A stretch of 64,000 nucleotides of DNA from Microbulbifer marinus. GTDB taxonomy: Bacteria; Pseudomonadota; Gammaproteobacteria; Pseudomonadales; Cellvibrionaceae. Below the pieces are notes generated by a model. The model saw nothing but the letters and a program-made list of their open reading frames with translations, did not search any database and was not told where the DNA came from. This document shows, in pieces, positions 10,626 to 19,487 of this stretch. Location of the stretch: assembly GCF_900107725.1 (NCBI RefSeq), contig NZ_FNQO01000001.1, positions 124,001-188,000 of the forward strand, given 5' to 3'. The stretch's first letter is position 1. Every line of letters starts with the position of its first letter. Made by a program: the position numbers and the translations under genes.

Positions 10626-11069
10626 ATGACCGCTTACAGATCCATGATTTTTGCCAGTGCCCTGATGCTGTCGCCGCTGTTGCACGCGGGCGAAGGCACC
10701 CAGGCCAACCTGATCTCGGAAGCGCCAGCGGATGCCAAGGTTTACATCATCTCACCGAAGGATGGCGAGACGGTTCCCCAGACCTTTACGGTGAAATTCG
10801 GCCTTTCGGGCATGGGCGTGGCGCCGGCCGGCGTTGACAAGGAAAAAACCGGCCACCACCACCTGCTGATCGACGTCGATGAAATGCCGGATATGACCAA
10901 GCCGCTTCCGGCCACGGAAAATATTGTCCACTTCGGTGGAGGGCAGACGGAAACCGAACTTACCCTGCCGCCCGGCAAGCACACACTGCAGTTGGTGATG
11001 GGTAATCACCTGCATATTCCATTCAAGAATCCGGTAATGTCGAAGAAAATTACCGTAGTAGTGGAATAG
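10626..11069 (+). CDS. DUF4399 periplasmic protein
   Basis: A 147-residue protein with a signal peptide (about 1-22, cleavage near LLHAGE). The mature part matches the DUF4399 pattern as I know it: PKDGETVPQTFTVKFGL followed by a histidine-rich GHHHLLID and later LPPGKHTLQLVMGNH. The ATG at 10626 is chosen over an upstream in-frame GTG because AAAGGAG lies 6 bases before it and the signal peptide starts there. The histidine cluster suggests metal binding, but that is inference; the biological role is unknown. Confidence 0.8.
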   Translation: MTAYRSMIFASALMLSPLLHAGEGTQANLISEAPADAKVYIISPKDGETVPQTFTVKFGLSGMGVAPAGVDKEKTGHHHLLIDVDEMPDMTKPLPATENIVHFGGGQTETELTLPPGKHTLQLVMGNHLHIPFKNPVMSKKITVVVE

Positions 11070-11139
11070 CGGTTGAGCAGAGGTTTTATGTAGCGATCGG
11101 AAACCTACCGAGCGGTGCAGATTGTGCACCGGGTGAGCT

Positions 11140-12528
11140 ATGACCCAAGAATACCGCACTGAAAAGGACAGCCTGGGCGAAGTGCAGGTGCCGGCAGATG
11201 CCCTGTACGGCGCCCAGACCCAGCGCGCGCTGGAAAATTTTCCGGTCAGTGGCAGCCAGCTGCCGACGGAGTTTATTCGGGCAATCGTGTTGATCAAGAA
11301 GTCTGCAGCCCAGGCCAATAAGGAACTGGGGCTGCTCGACGAGAAACTGGCAGCGGCGATCATCGCCGCCTCCGATTCCCTCGGCGAAGAAGAGTTCGCC
11401 ACTCAGTTCCCTCTGGATATCTATCAGACCGGCTCGGGCACCAGTTCCAATATGAATGTGAACGAGGTGCTCGCGCATATTGCCGAGCGTGATAGTGGCC
11501 TCCAGGTGAGTCCCAACGATCACGTCAATATGAGCCAGAGCAGCAATGATGTGGTTCCCAGTGCGATTCATGTTTCGGCGCTGCTGCGCGTACGGGATCA
11601 CTTGTTGCCGGCCCTGCGGCACCTCCACGGGCAGCTGTGCGACAAGGCGGCGACGGTGGAGGATGTGGTCAAGACCGGGCGCACCCATTTGATGGATGCC
11701 GTGCCGATGACGCTGGCACAGGAGATCAGTGCCTGGGCGGCACAGGTGGAGTCCTGTCGCGAGCGCATTCGCGGGACGCTGCCACGCTTGGCGCAGTTGG
11801 CCCAAGGGGGCACCGCTATCGGTACCGGGCTCAATGCGCATCCGGATTTTGCCGAATTGTTCGCGCAGAAACTGAGCGCCAACAGTACCCAGCAATTCCG
11901 CCCGGCGGATAATCTGTTCGCCGCCATCGCCAGCCAGGACACGGCGGTCGAGTTGTCCGGCCAGCTCCGGGTGTTGGCTGTGGCGCTGATGAAAATTGCC
12001 AACGATCTGCGCTGGATGAACAGCGGGCCGCTCGCGGGTCTTGCGGAAATAGAGCTGCGGGCACTCCAGCCGGGTAGCAGTATTATGCCGGGCAAGGTCA
12101 ATCCGGTGATCGGAGAGGCGGTGGCCATGGTAGCCGCCCGCGTGATTGGTAACGATGCCACCATCGCGTTGGCCGGGCAAAGTGGTAACTTCCAGCTGAA
12201 TGTCATGTTGCCGCTCGTTGCGCACGCCTTGCTGGACAGTGTTCACTTGCTCGGCAGTGCTGCGCGGCTACTGGCCGACAAGGCGGTTGCCGATTTTGCC
12301 GTAAATCGCGAGCGCATCGAGCAGGTGTTGGCGCGCAACCCGATTCTGGTGACGGCGCTTAACCCCGTGATCGGCTATGCGAAAGCGGCAGAAATTGCCA
12401 AAGCCGCCTATAAGGCAGGGCGGCCGGTGATGGATGTGGCGATCGAAATGACGGATCTCAGCGAAGAGGAATTGCGCAAACTGCTCGATCCGGCGCGGCT
12501 GGCGAAAGGCGGTCTGGTTGGTGAATAG
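11140..12528 (+). CDS. fumC: Fumarate hydratase class II
   Basis: FumC interconverts fumarate and malate in the TCA cycle without an iron-sulfur cluster. The 462-residue protein contains the superfamily signature GSSIMPGKVNP (about 311-321) with the catalytic serine loop, the substrate-binding GSGTSSNMNVNE (about 98-109) and the TGRTHLMDAVP region (about 185-195). Length is typical of the homotetrameric class II enzyme. ATG start at 11140. Confidence 0.95.
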   Translation: MTQEYRTEKDSLGEVQVPADALYGAQTQRALENFPVSGSQLPTEFIRAIVLIKKSAAQANKELGLLDEKLAAAIIAASDSLGEEEFATQFPLDIYQTGSGTSSNMNVNEVLAHIAERDSGLQVSPNDHVNMSQSSNDVVPSAIHVSALLRVRDHLLPALRHLHGQLCDKAATVEDVVKTGRTHLMDAVPMTLAQEISAWAAQVESCRERIRGTLPRLAQLAQGGTAIGTGLNAHPDFAELFAQKLSANSTQQFRPADNLFAAIASQDTAVELSGQLRVLAVALMKIANDLRWMNSGPLAGLAEIELRALQPGSSIMPGKVNPVIGEAVAMVAARVIGNDATIALAGQSGNFQLNVMLPLVAHALLDSVHLLGSAARLLADKAVADFAVNRERIEQVLARNPILVTALNPVIGYAKAAEIAKAAYKAGRPVMDVAIEMTDLSEEELRKLLDPARLAKGGLVGE

Positions 12529-12570
12529 ATACTGTTGCGCTGGAGGCCGGTAAGAAAGCGCGCAGCGGTA

Positions 12571-12690
12571 TCAGGCGAACAGGGCAAGCCCCAGCAATAT
12601 CGCGACCATAAGGGTCGCCAGGCACTCAATCCACGTAAACAGATGCCTGATGGTGTTACGATCTTCGCGTTGCAGCATTCTTTTGCTCAT
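12571..12690 (-). CDS. Small membrane peptide (39 aa)
   Basis: On the minus strand an ATG is preceded by an excellent GGGAGG site six bases away. The 39-residue frame has a charged N-terminus (MSKRMLQRED) and one hydrophobic helix (about 21-38). The stop is at 12571-12573. It is convergent with fumC. The strong start signal and membrane-helix composition support a real small protein. Function unknown. Confidence 0.6.
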   Translation of the reverse strand: MSKRMLQREDRNTIRHLFTWIECLATLMVAILLGLALFA

Positions 12691-12835
12691 GCGAACCTCC
12701 CGCGGCGTTGACACGGCTGCGCCTATCCCTCACGATTCCACGCCGCGTCGGTGCACGGCACCGACATTACAATGGTAACGCCGCTGTCTGGTGGCAACCA
12801 ATCGTCCACTGTTTTAATCAACGTTGTAGATCCCC

Positions 12836-13039
12836 ATGGCTAAAAAGAGTCGCCGCTCCTTTGTTACCAGTGTGCTCGCCTGCCTCGCCTTCATCGCTGC
12901 GGCGATATGGAGTTGGGATCTGCCAGTAAAAGATGTTGCCTCCTATTTGGTGCTGCTGCTGATATTTCTCGCAGTGATTATTGCCGCAGCTCTGGGTTTC
13001 GGGGCACTGTTGAGCTGGTTGCGCAGGCGCAAAAAATAG
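12836..13039 (+). CDS. Small two-helix membrane protein
   Basis: A 67-residue protein with basic ends (MAKKSRR at the start, RRRKK at the end) and two membrane helices (about 9-27 and 34-60). Its stop codon directly abuts the ATG of the AraC-type regulator at 13040, so the two are almost certainly co-transcribed and possibly translationally coupled. I do not recognise a family. Confidence 0.7.
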   Translation: MAKKSRRSFVTSVLACLAFIAAAIWSWDLPVKDVASYLVLLLIFLAVIIAAALGFGALLSWLRRRKK

Positions 13040-14110
13040 ATGTCAGTACCGGAAGAGGATATCCGCATACCCATCGCTTACCTCGAGCGGTTACTGGACG
13101 AGGCGATACGCCACGGCTGTGATCGCAGCGAGTTATTGGCATCGGTGGGGATCGACGAGCGGGAACTGGAGGGCGCCGCGGCATTCTCGGCGCTGAAGTA
13201 TGGCCGTCTGTACCAACGGGTCATGTGGCAGGTGCAGGATGAGTGGTTCGGAATGCTGAGTGGTGGGCGCGTGCGCTCGGGCTCTTTCCGCCTGCTGTGC
13301 CTGACCGTAGTCAACTGTGCGACGGTACGTCAGGCCATCACCCTCAGCGCCGAATTCATGGAGATTTGCCGCGGCTTCAAGGTGAAACCGGTATTCGAGC
13401 CGGCGCCGGGCGGTCGCGAGCGAGTGGCCATCCGCGGTATCAGCTCGCTGGCGGAAGGCGAGTTCGAGCAACTGATCGCCGACACCAGCCCCGGCGTGAT
13501 CCGCACGACTCTGGCGGTCTGGCACCGCTTCTACTGCTGGCTGGTGGGTCGCGAAATTCCGCTGGCGCGGCTGCATTTCTCTTTCCCGTGTCCGGAAGAA
13601 TTCCGCACGCTGGCACAGAGTGAAGCCGGCGAGCTGCTGTTCGACCAGCCCGTCAATGCACTCGAATACGACAGCCGCTACCTGGATTATCCGGTGGTGC
13701 AGAATCCGCAGACGGTGGAGGATTTCATTCGCACCGCTCCGTACCACCTGGTCATCAGTGATGGCAGTGCCAACAGTATCAAGACCAAGGTGAAGACGAT
13801 CCTGAATCGGGATGTCAGCGAGTCCATGCCCGCGGCAGAAGTGGTAGCGGAACGACTGAATATGTCGGTGACCACGCTGCGCCGGCGCCTGCAGCAGGAG
13901 GGCACCTCCTACCAGAAGCTGAAGGACGAGTGTCGCATGGAGGCCGCATTTCACTACCTCAGCTGCCCGGACCTGTCCAATGGGCAGATTGCCGAGATGC
14001 TCGGTTTTGACGAGTCCAGTGCCTTTTTCCGCGCTTTCAAGAAATGGACAGGTATCACTCCCGGCGAATATCGCAAGAGCGGTAGACTGGCCGCGGGACT
14101 GGCGGACTGA
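13040..14110 (+). CDS. AraC-family transcriptional regulator
   Basis: A 356-residue one-component regulator. Residues about 15-205 match the pattern of the AraC N-terminal arabinose-binding-like effector domain. The C-terminus (about 255-345) is the double helix-turn-helix, with RLNMSVTTLRRRLQQEG and the signature AEMLGFDESSAFFRAFKKWTG followed by TPGEYR. It starts immediately after the small membrane protein and lies upstream of the acyl-CoA dehydrogenase at 14292, a plausible but unproven target. Confidence 0.88.
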   Translation: MSVPEEDIRIPIAYLERLLDEAIRHGCDRSELLASVGIDERELEGAAAFSALKYGRLYQRVMWQVQDEWFGMLSGGRVRSGSFRLLCLTVVNCATVRQAITLSAEFMEICRGFKVKPVFEPAPGGRERVAIRGISSLAEGEFEQLIADTSPGVIRTTLAVWHRFYCWLVGREIPLARLHFSFPCPEEFRTLAQSEAGELLFDQPVNALEYDSRYLDYPVVQNPQTVEDFIRTAPYHLVISDGSANSIKTKVKTILNRDVSESMPAAEVVAERLNMSVTTLRRRLQQEGTSYQKLKDECRMEAAFHYLSCPDLSNGQIAEMLGFDESSAFFRAFKKWTGITPGEYRKSGRLAAGLAD

Positions 14111-14291
14111 CCGGAATCGCCATTTCTCCCTCTCTCACTGCCCCTATTTGTCACCGCTTTGGACGGATTTCGCCATAGAGGGGGCCGCCGCCTTGCTACT
14201 ATGATGAACCAATCCTAGAAACTAGTCACGAATCTGACTGGCCGGTTTTTCGAGGCGAGTCGGTAAACTACAGCGAATTGAGGGTAGCAGG

Positions 14292-16085
14292 ATGACCGAT
14301 ATCAAGATTCCATTGCGCGACATGCGTTTCGCCATGCGCGAATTGCTGGATTGGGACAAGCACTACGAGTCCCTGGGCTACGAAGAGGCCACTCCGGATC
14401 TGGTAGACGCCATCCTGGAAGAGGGCGCCAAGTTCTGTGAGAACGTGCTCGCGCCGCTGAATCAGGTTGGCGACCAGCAGGGCTGTACCTGGAAAGACGG
14501 TGAAGTCACCACTCCAGAAGGGTTCAAGGAAGCCTACCAGCAGTTCGTAGAAGCCGGCTGGCCGTCACTGGCCCATGATCCGGCCCACGGTGGCCAGGGT
14601 CTGCCGCCTTCGCTGGGTACCGTAATGAGTGAAATGGTGGGTACCGCCAACTGGTCCTGGGGCATGTACCCGGGTCTGTCTCACGGCGCGATGAATACGC
14701 TGGAGGCGCACGGTACCGACGAACAGAAAGACACCTATCTGACCAAGCTGGTAGAGGGTAGCTGGACCGGCACCATGTGCCTGACCGAACCGCACTGCGG
14801 TACCGACCTCGGTATCCTGCGCACCAAGGCTGAGCCGAACGACGACGGTTCCTATGCCATCACCGGTACCAAGATCTTTATCTCCGCGGGTGAGCACGAC
14901 ATGGCCGAGAATATCGTGCATATCGTGCTCGCGCGCCTGCCCGATGCCCCTGCCGGCACCAAGGGCATCTCCCTGTTTATCGTACCCAAGTTCCTGCCCA
15001 ACGCCGATGGCTCCCTGGGCGAGCGCAACGGTGTCGTGTGCGGCTCTCTCGAGCACAAGATGGGTATCCACGGCAACGCCACCGCAGTCCTTAACTTCGA
15101 CGGTGCCAAGGGCTTCCTGATCGGTCCGCCGAACAAAGGCCTGAACTGCATGTTCACCTTTATGAACACCGCGCGCCTGGGCACGGCACTGCAGGGCCTG
15201 GCCCATGCGGAAGCGGGCTTCCAGAAGTCCCTCGCCTACGCCAAGGATCGCCTGCAGATGCGTTCCCTGTCCGGTCCGAAAAATCCGGATGGCCCCGCCG
15301 ATCCGATCATTGTGCATCCGGACGTGCGCCGCATGCTGCTGACCCAGAAGGCGTTTGCCGAGGGTGGCCGTATGCTGATTCTGCTGTGTGCACAGCAGGT
15401 AGACCGCCTGCAGAAGGGTAGTGACGAAGACAAGAAGGAAGCCGACGAGCTGCTGGCGTTCCTGACGCCGATCGCCAAGGCGTTCCTGACTGAAACCGGT
15501 CTGGAATCCGCCAACCTCGGTCTGCAGTGTTTCGGTGGCCACGGCTACATCGCCGAGTGGGGCATGGAGCAGAACGTGCGCGACGCGCGTATCTCCACCA
15601 TCTACGAGGGCACCACCGGTGTTCAGGCGCTGGATCTGTTGGGCCGCAAGGTACTGATGAGCCAGGGTGAACTGCTGCGCCGCTTCACCAAGGTAGTGCA
15701 CAAGTTCTGCCAGGCGGAGATCGACAACGAGGCGCTGGCTCCGTTTGTCACCAAGCTGCAAGAGCTGAACAAACAGTGGGGCGACCTGACTCTGCATGTC
15801 GGTGGCAAGGCGATGGAAAACCCGGATGAAGTCGGTGCGGCTTCCGTCGATTACCTGATGTTCTCCGGCTATGCCGTGCAGGCCTACCTGTGGGCGCGCG
15901 CCGCGAAAATCGCTAACGACAAGCTGGCCGAGGGTACCGGTGAAGCGGACTTCTACCGCGCCAAACTGGCTACCGCGCGCTTCTACTTCGATCGCATCCT
16001 GCCGCGTACCGCTAGTCACGCGACTGCGATGCTGAGCGGAGCGGCCAACCTGATGGATCTGGATGCGGAGCACTTCGCGTTCTGA
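14292..16085 (+). CDS. Acyl-CoA dehydrogenase, long (approx. 600 aa) type
   Basis: A 597-residue flavoenzyme of the type that catalyses the first oxidation of acyl-CoA in beta-oxidation. It has the N-terminal helical domain, the middle beta domain (MCLTEPHCGTDLG about 157-169), the C-terminal flavin domain with YEGTTGVQALDLLGRK (about 438-453), and an extra C-terminal extension seen in the roughly 600-residue bacterial class. This is a different class from FadE. ATG after a GGGTAGCAGG leader. Strong terminator after the stop. An SCP2-like protein and FadD follow, so a fatty-acid block is likely. Confidence 0.9.
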   Translation: MTDIKIPLRDMRFAMRELLDWDKHYESLGYEEATPDLVDAILEEGAKFCENVLAPLNQVGDQQGCTWKDGEVTTPEGFKEAYQQFVEAGWPSLAHDPAHGGQGLPPSLGTVMSEMVGTANWSWGMYPGLSHGAMNTLEAHGTDEQKDTYLTKLVEGSWTGTMCLTEPHCGTDLGILRTKAEPNDDGSYAITGTKIFISAGEHDMAENIVHIVLARLPDAPAGTKGISLFIVPKFLPNADGSLGERNGVVCGSLEHKMGIHGNATAVLNFDGAKGFLIGPPNKGLNCMFTFMNTARLGTALQGLAHAEAGFQKSLAYAKDRLQMRSLSGPKNPDGPADPIIVHPDVRRMLLTQKAFAEGGRMLILLCAQQVDRLQKGSDEDKKEADELLAFLTPIAKAFLTETGLESANLGLQCFGGHGYIAEWGMEQNVRDARISTIYEGTTGVQALDLLGRKVLMSQGELLRRFTKVVHKFCQAEIDNEALAPFVTKLQELNKQWGDLTLHVGGKAMENPDEVGAASVDYLMFSGYAVQAYLWARAAKIANDKLAEGTGEADFYRAKLATARFYFDRILPRTASHATAMLSGAANLMDLDAEHFAF

Positions 16086-16102
16086 TACCAGGCCCGATCA
16101 GA

Positions 16103-16130
16103 AACCGCCGGTAGCACCGGCGGTTTTTTT
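16103..16130 (+). terminator. Rho-independent terminator
   Basis: Ten-base perfect stem (16103-16112, 16116-16125), three-base loop, then a seven-T run, 18 bases after the acyl-CoA dehydrogenase stop. Confidence 0.92.
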
Positions 16131-16190
16131 ATGGCGGAGCACCGGAGATTTTACCGGAGTGCCGCCAGCGGTTTTTATGGAGAGGCCCCC

Positions 16191-16511
16191 ATGCAGTTGC
16201 CGGCTCAAATACTCGATCGCCTTCGGCGCCTAGCTTGTTCGCACCCACTCGCTCGGGTACAGTTCCGGCTACCGGATGCCAGTGACTTTTACGTCGATTT
16301 GGCGCGGGAATCCGAGCGCGGTGAAGTCGTGTCACAGTTTGGACATGCGGAAAGCCCAGCACTGATACTGGAAATGGCAAACAGCACACTGAGTGCTATA
16401 TTGGACGGCCGTTTAAGTGCGCGCCACGCATTTCTATTGGGAGATCTTCTTTATTCCGGTGATCGGGAACTGGCTGCCGCACTGGCAGACCTGTTTCCCG
16501 CCGAAAGCTGA
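16191..16511 (+). CDS. SCP2-like (sterol carrier) single-domain protein
   Basis: A 106-residue soluble protein. The segment from about residue 40 to the end resembles the SCP2 fold: alternating strands, then LILEMANSTLSAILDGRLSA and AFLLGDLLYSGD, in the style of sterol-carrier domains that bind acyl chains. The ATG at 16191 has a GGAGAG site 6 bases upstream; an earlier in-frame ATG at 16131 lies in the terminator T-run and is rejected. Its position between acyl-CoA dehydrogenase and FadD fits a lipid or acyl-CoA carrier role, which is inference. Confidence 0.65.
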   Translation: MQLPAQILDRLRRLACSHPLARVQFRLPDASDFYVDLARESERGEVVSQFGHAESPALILEMANSTLSAILDGRLSARHAFLLGDLLYSGDRELAAALADLFPAES

Positions 16512-16561
16512 CGGGGCAAGAGAACGAGGATGAGTCCGGGTATTCATCCCTTCCGCCCCGT
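16511..16561 (+). terminator. Hairpin between SCP2-like gene and fadD
   Basis: An outer stem ACGGGGC/GCCCCGT (16511-16517, 16555-16561) encloses an inner GGATGA/TCATCC stem. It begins at the stop codon of the SCP2-like gene. No T-run follows, so it could be a terminator or a leader structure. Confidence 0.5.
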
Positions 16562-16605
16562 AACAACATTACAAACAATAATTAAATGCCCACTCCCCCC
16601 TGCTG

Positions 16606-18315
16606 TTGGGAGATTTCGTCTATAAGAACGAATGGTATGGGCAAACCACAACAACAATTAGGATTGGGAGAAGACAGTTGGACATCGACCGCAGCATACT
16701 CGACGTATTCACAAACGCCTGCGCCAAGTTCGGTGATAGGCCGGCCTTTACCTGCCTGGGGCAGACGCTTTCCATTGCCGATATCGATAGGCTCAGTGCC
16801 CAGTTTGCATCCTACCTGCAGAATCACGCCGGTCTGCAGCCGGGCGACCGTATCGCCGTACAATTGCCCAATGTGCTGCAGTACCCGGTGGTCGTGTTTG
16901 GCGCGCTGCGCGCAGGCCTGGTGCTCGTCAATACCAACCCGCTGTATACCCGGCGCGAACTCAAACACCAATTGAATGATTCCGGCGCCAAGGCGCTGGT
17001 CGTACTGGCCAATATTGCCGATACCGCCTCCGCCGTGGTGGCGGAAACCGGCGTCGAGAAAGTGATCGTCACCGAGATCGCCGACCTGCACAGCCCGCTC
17101 AAGCGTGTGCTGATCAACAGCGTGGCCAAGTACATCAAGAAGATGGTGCCGGACTTCTCCTTCGCCAGCCAAGTGGATTTTCGCGAGGCCATGTCTCTCG
17201 GGGCGAAGCAGCCGCAGACTGACGTGCAGCGTGCGCCGGAGGATGTCGCCGTGTTGCAGTACACCGGTGGTACTACCGGTGTTGCTAAGGGCGCCATGCT
17301 CACCAACCGCAATCTGGTCGCCAATATGGAGCAGGTGCGCGAGGCGCTGGGCGATTCGATGAAAGAGGGCGAAGAGCTGTATGTGGCGCCGCTGCCGCTG
17401 TACCACATTTATGCCTTCACTATTCACTGTATGTGCCTCTTTGCCACCGGCAGCCATTCGCTGCTGATCCCGAACCCGCGCGATATTCCGGCCTTCGTGA
17501 AAACACTGAAAGGTGTGCGCTTTACCGGTTTCTGTGGTCTGAATACCTTGTTCAACGGGCTGATGCGTAATCCCGAATTTGCCGAGCTGGACTTCAGCAA
17601 ACTGCATACGACGGCTTCCGGTGGCATGGCCCTGACCCGCGATACCGCCAAGCGCTGGGAGGAGGTTACTGGTTGTGTGGTAACCGAGGGTTACGGGATG
17701 ACGGAAACCTCTCCGGTAGTCTCTTTCAATCCGGCGGATGCCGTGCAGCTGGGTACCGTCGGTGTGCCGGTGCCGAATACCGAAGTGAAAGTTATCGATG
17801 AAAACGGTAACGACCTGCCGAACAATTCTCCGGGCGAGCTGTGCGTGCGCGGTCCGCAGGTGATGAAAGGCTACTGGGAGCGCCCGGAAGCCACCGCCGA
17901 AACTCTGGACAGCGAGGGCTGGCTGCGCACCGGCGATATGGCAGTCATTCAGGATGACGGCTATATCAAGATCGTCGATCGCAAGAAAGACATGATCATC
18001 GTATCCGGTTTCAACGTCTATCCGAATGAAATCGAAGACGTGATCAGTGCCCACGATAAGGTTGCCGAAGCGGCCGCCATTGGCATTCCCGATGAGAAGA
18101 GTGGCGAGCAGGTGAAGCTGTTCGTGGTGAAGGCCGATGACTCGCTGACCATCGACGAAGTTATCGCCTACTGCCGAGAAAATATGACGGCTTACAAGGT
18201 GCCGAAGCAGGTGGAATTCCGCGAAGACCTGCCGAAGACGAACGTTGGCAAGATCCTGCGTCGCGAGTTGCGTGACGAGGAGATGAAGAAGATCGACGAA
18301 GCGGTCAGCGCCTGA
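16606..18315 (+). CDS. fadD: Long-chain fatty acid-CoA ligase FadD
   Basis: FadD activates long-chain fatty acids to acyl-CoA with ATP at the inner membrane. The protein aligns by eye along its whole length with E. coli FadD: AMP-binding YTGGTTGVAKGA (about 222-233), GYGMTE (about 363), the DRKKDMIIVSGFNVYPNEIE hinge region, and the C-terminal lysine in NVGKILRRELRDE. The start is uncertain. The frame has no ATG near the N-terminus; TTG at 16606 gives 569 residues, and TTG at 16678, with GGGAGA upstream, gives 545. I kept the longer form because the intervening residues look coding. A strong terminator follows. Confidence 0.92.
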   Translation: MGDFVYKNEWYGQTTTTIRIGRRQLDIDRSILDVFTNACAKFGDRPAFTCLGQTLSIADIDRLSAQFASYLQNHAGLQPGDRIAVQLPNVLQYPVVVFGALRAGLVLVNTNPLYTRRELKHQLNDSGAKALVVLANIADTASAVVAETGVEKVIVTEIADLHSPLKRVLINSVAKYIKKMVPDFSFASQVDFREAMSLGAKQPQTDVQRAPEDVAVLQYTGGTTGVAKGAMLTNRNLVANMEQVREALGDSMKEGEELYVAPLPLYHIYAFTIHCMCLFATGSHSLLIPNPRDIPAFVKTLKGVRFTGFCGLNTLFNGLMRNPEFAELDFSKLHTTASGGMALTRDTAKRWEEVTGCVVTEGYGMTETSPVVSFNPADAVQLGTVGVPVPNTEVKVIDENGNDLPNNSPGELCVRGPQVMKGYWERPEATAETLDSEGWLRTGDMAVIQDDGYIKIVDRKKDMIIVSGFNVYPNEIEDVISAHDKVAEAAAIGIPDEKSGEQVKLFVVKADDSLTIDEVIAYCRENMTAYKVPKQVEFREDLPKTNVGKILRRELRDEEMKKIDEAVSA

Positions 18316-18336
18316 TTCTCAGACGCGATCGTAATG

Positions 18337-18368
18337 AAAGCCCCGCTGGAGACAGCGGGGCTTTTTTA
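18337..18368 (+). terminator. Rho-independent terminator
   Basis: Eleven-base perfect stem (18337-18347, 18354-18364) and a T-run, 21 bases after fadD. The following stretch to 18608 holds no gene I can support. Confidence 0.92.
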
Positions 18369-18608
18369 TTGGTCTGAATCGGCCTGATCAGCCCTCTGTT
18401 TCCCGTCACGTTCGCGTCGGAACGGCTCACGGCAGCCGCACTCCTCGCTACAGCCCCAGCTGAATGGAAGATTCAGCGCCATATAAACTCCGCAAAAATT
18501 TCCCTCGGGATGTCGAAACCATATCGCTCCACTCGACTAATGTGTATGACAGCCGAGTGCGGTCAAAACATACTGAGTAAAGGTTGGCCATCGTTTAGGA
18601 GAGTTGAT

Positions 18609-19013
18609 ATGCGTTTTATGATGTTGATGATTCCCAAGGGCTATGAAAAGGCGGAGCCGGGTTCCACGCCGGATGCCGCTGCGGTCGAGGCGATGATGCG
18701 CTACAACGCCGAACTGCAGGAGGCAGGAGTGTTGCTCAGCCTGGAGGGATTGCACCCGCTGTCGATGGGCGCGCGGGTGTCTTTCCAGAGAGGTGAGGCG
18801 ACGGTCACCGATGGCCCCTTTGTGGAGACCAATGAAGTGCTGGGCGGATTCTGGATGATTCAGGTTGCCTCCAAGGACGAGGCGATCGAATGGGCCAAGC
18901 GCTGCCCCGCGTCCGAAAACGAAATCATCGAACTGCGCCAGGTGCAGGAATTTGAGGATTTCCCCGAGGATGTGCAGGAGGCCGCGGCCGAATTCAAGGC
19001 GATGCAATCTTAA
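18609..19013 (+). CDS. YCII-related (DGPF domain) protein
   Basis: A 134-residue soluble protein that begins MRFMMLMIPKG and contains the family hallmark DGPFVETNEVLGGFWMI (about 62-78). These proteins have a ferredoxin-like fold, and many sit beside ECF sigma factors or related small proteins; no general reaction is established. The ATG at 18609 is preceded by AGGAGAG and gives the canonical N-terminus, so the longer upstream reading is rejected. A DUF1428 gene follows 39 bases later and is probably in the same transcript. Confidence 0.85.
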   Translation: MRFMMLMIPKGYEKAEPGSTPDAAAVEAMMRYNAELQEAGVLLSLEGLHPLSMGARVSFQRGEATVTDGPFVETNEVLGGFWMIQVASKDEAIEWAKRCPASENEIIELRQVQEFEDFPEDVQEAAAEFKAMQS

Positions 19014-19052
19014 TCCTTTTAATGACAGAGATCTCGATCAAGGAGTCTACCG

Positions 19053-19412
19053 ATGGCGCGTTATGTAGACGGTTTTGTGCTGCCAGTGCCGAAGAAGAAT
19101 CTGGATGCTTACCGGAAGTTGGCGCAGATCGCCGGTGAGGTATGGAAGGAATACGGTGCCCTGGAGTATGTAGAGTGCATTGCTGAGGATGTGCAGTCCG
19201 GGGAGGTCACTTCCTTTCCCCAGGCTGTCAAACTGCAGGAAGGTGAAACGGTGGTTTTTTCCTGGATTATTTACGAATCGCGCGAACAGCGTGACAGCAT
19301 CAATGAGAAGGTGATGAAGGATCCGCGCCTGGCCGACTTGAAACCGGAAAACCTGCCTTTCGACGGCAAGCGCCTGTTCTGGGGCGGCTTCGAAATGCTA
19401 CTGAAGATGTAG
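19053..19412 (+). CDS. DUF1428 family protein (YbaA-like)
   Basis: A 119-residue protein matching the DUF1428/YbaA pattern as I know it: MARYVDGFVLPVP at the start, a WKEYGALEYVEC core, FSWIIYESREQRD and a final DGKRLFWGGFE. Full length for the family. The fold is an alpha/beta ferredoxin-like barrel and the function is unknown. An AAGGAGT site precedes the ATG. It is paired with the YCII gene and followed by a terminator. Confidence 0.87.
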   Translation: MARYVDGFVLPVPKKNLDAYRKLAQIAGEVWKEYGALEYVECIAEDVQSGEVTSFPQAVKLQEGETVVFSWIIYESREQRDSINEKVMKDPRLADLKPENLPFDGKRLFWGGFEMLLKM

Positions 19413-19448
19413 CGGCTGGTGCGTTCGAAAAAGCTTAAGACTTGGAAC

Positions 19449-19475
19449 AGGGGCGGCCGCAGGCCGCCCCTTTTT
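19449..19475 (+). terminator. Terminator between convergent genes
   Basis: Perfect ten-base GC stem (19449-19458, 19462-19471) with a GCA loop and a T-run on the plus strand. Confidence 0.9.
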
Positions 19476-19487
19476 GCCAACTGCTAA

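Noticed and set aside
14565-16073. Minus-strand open frame of about 500 codons opposite the acyl-CoA dehydrogenase
   Set aside because: An antisense shadow caused by codon bias; the plus-strand product is a clear family member.
16512-16605. PsrA-type operator before fadD
   Set aside because: Only a CAAAC half-site is present; no matching GTTTG arm.
16582-18054. Minus-strand open frame opposite fadD
   Set aside because: Same reason; fadD on the plus strand is unambiguous.
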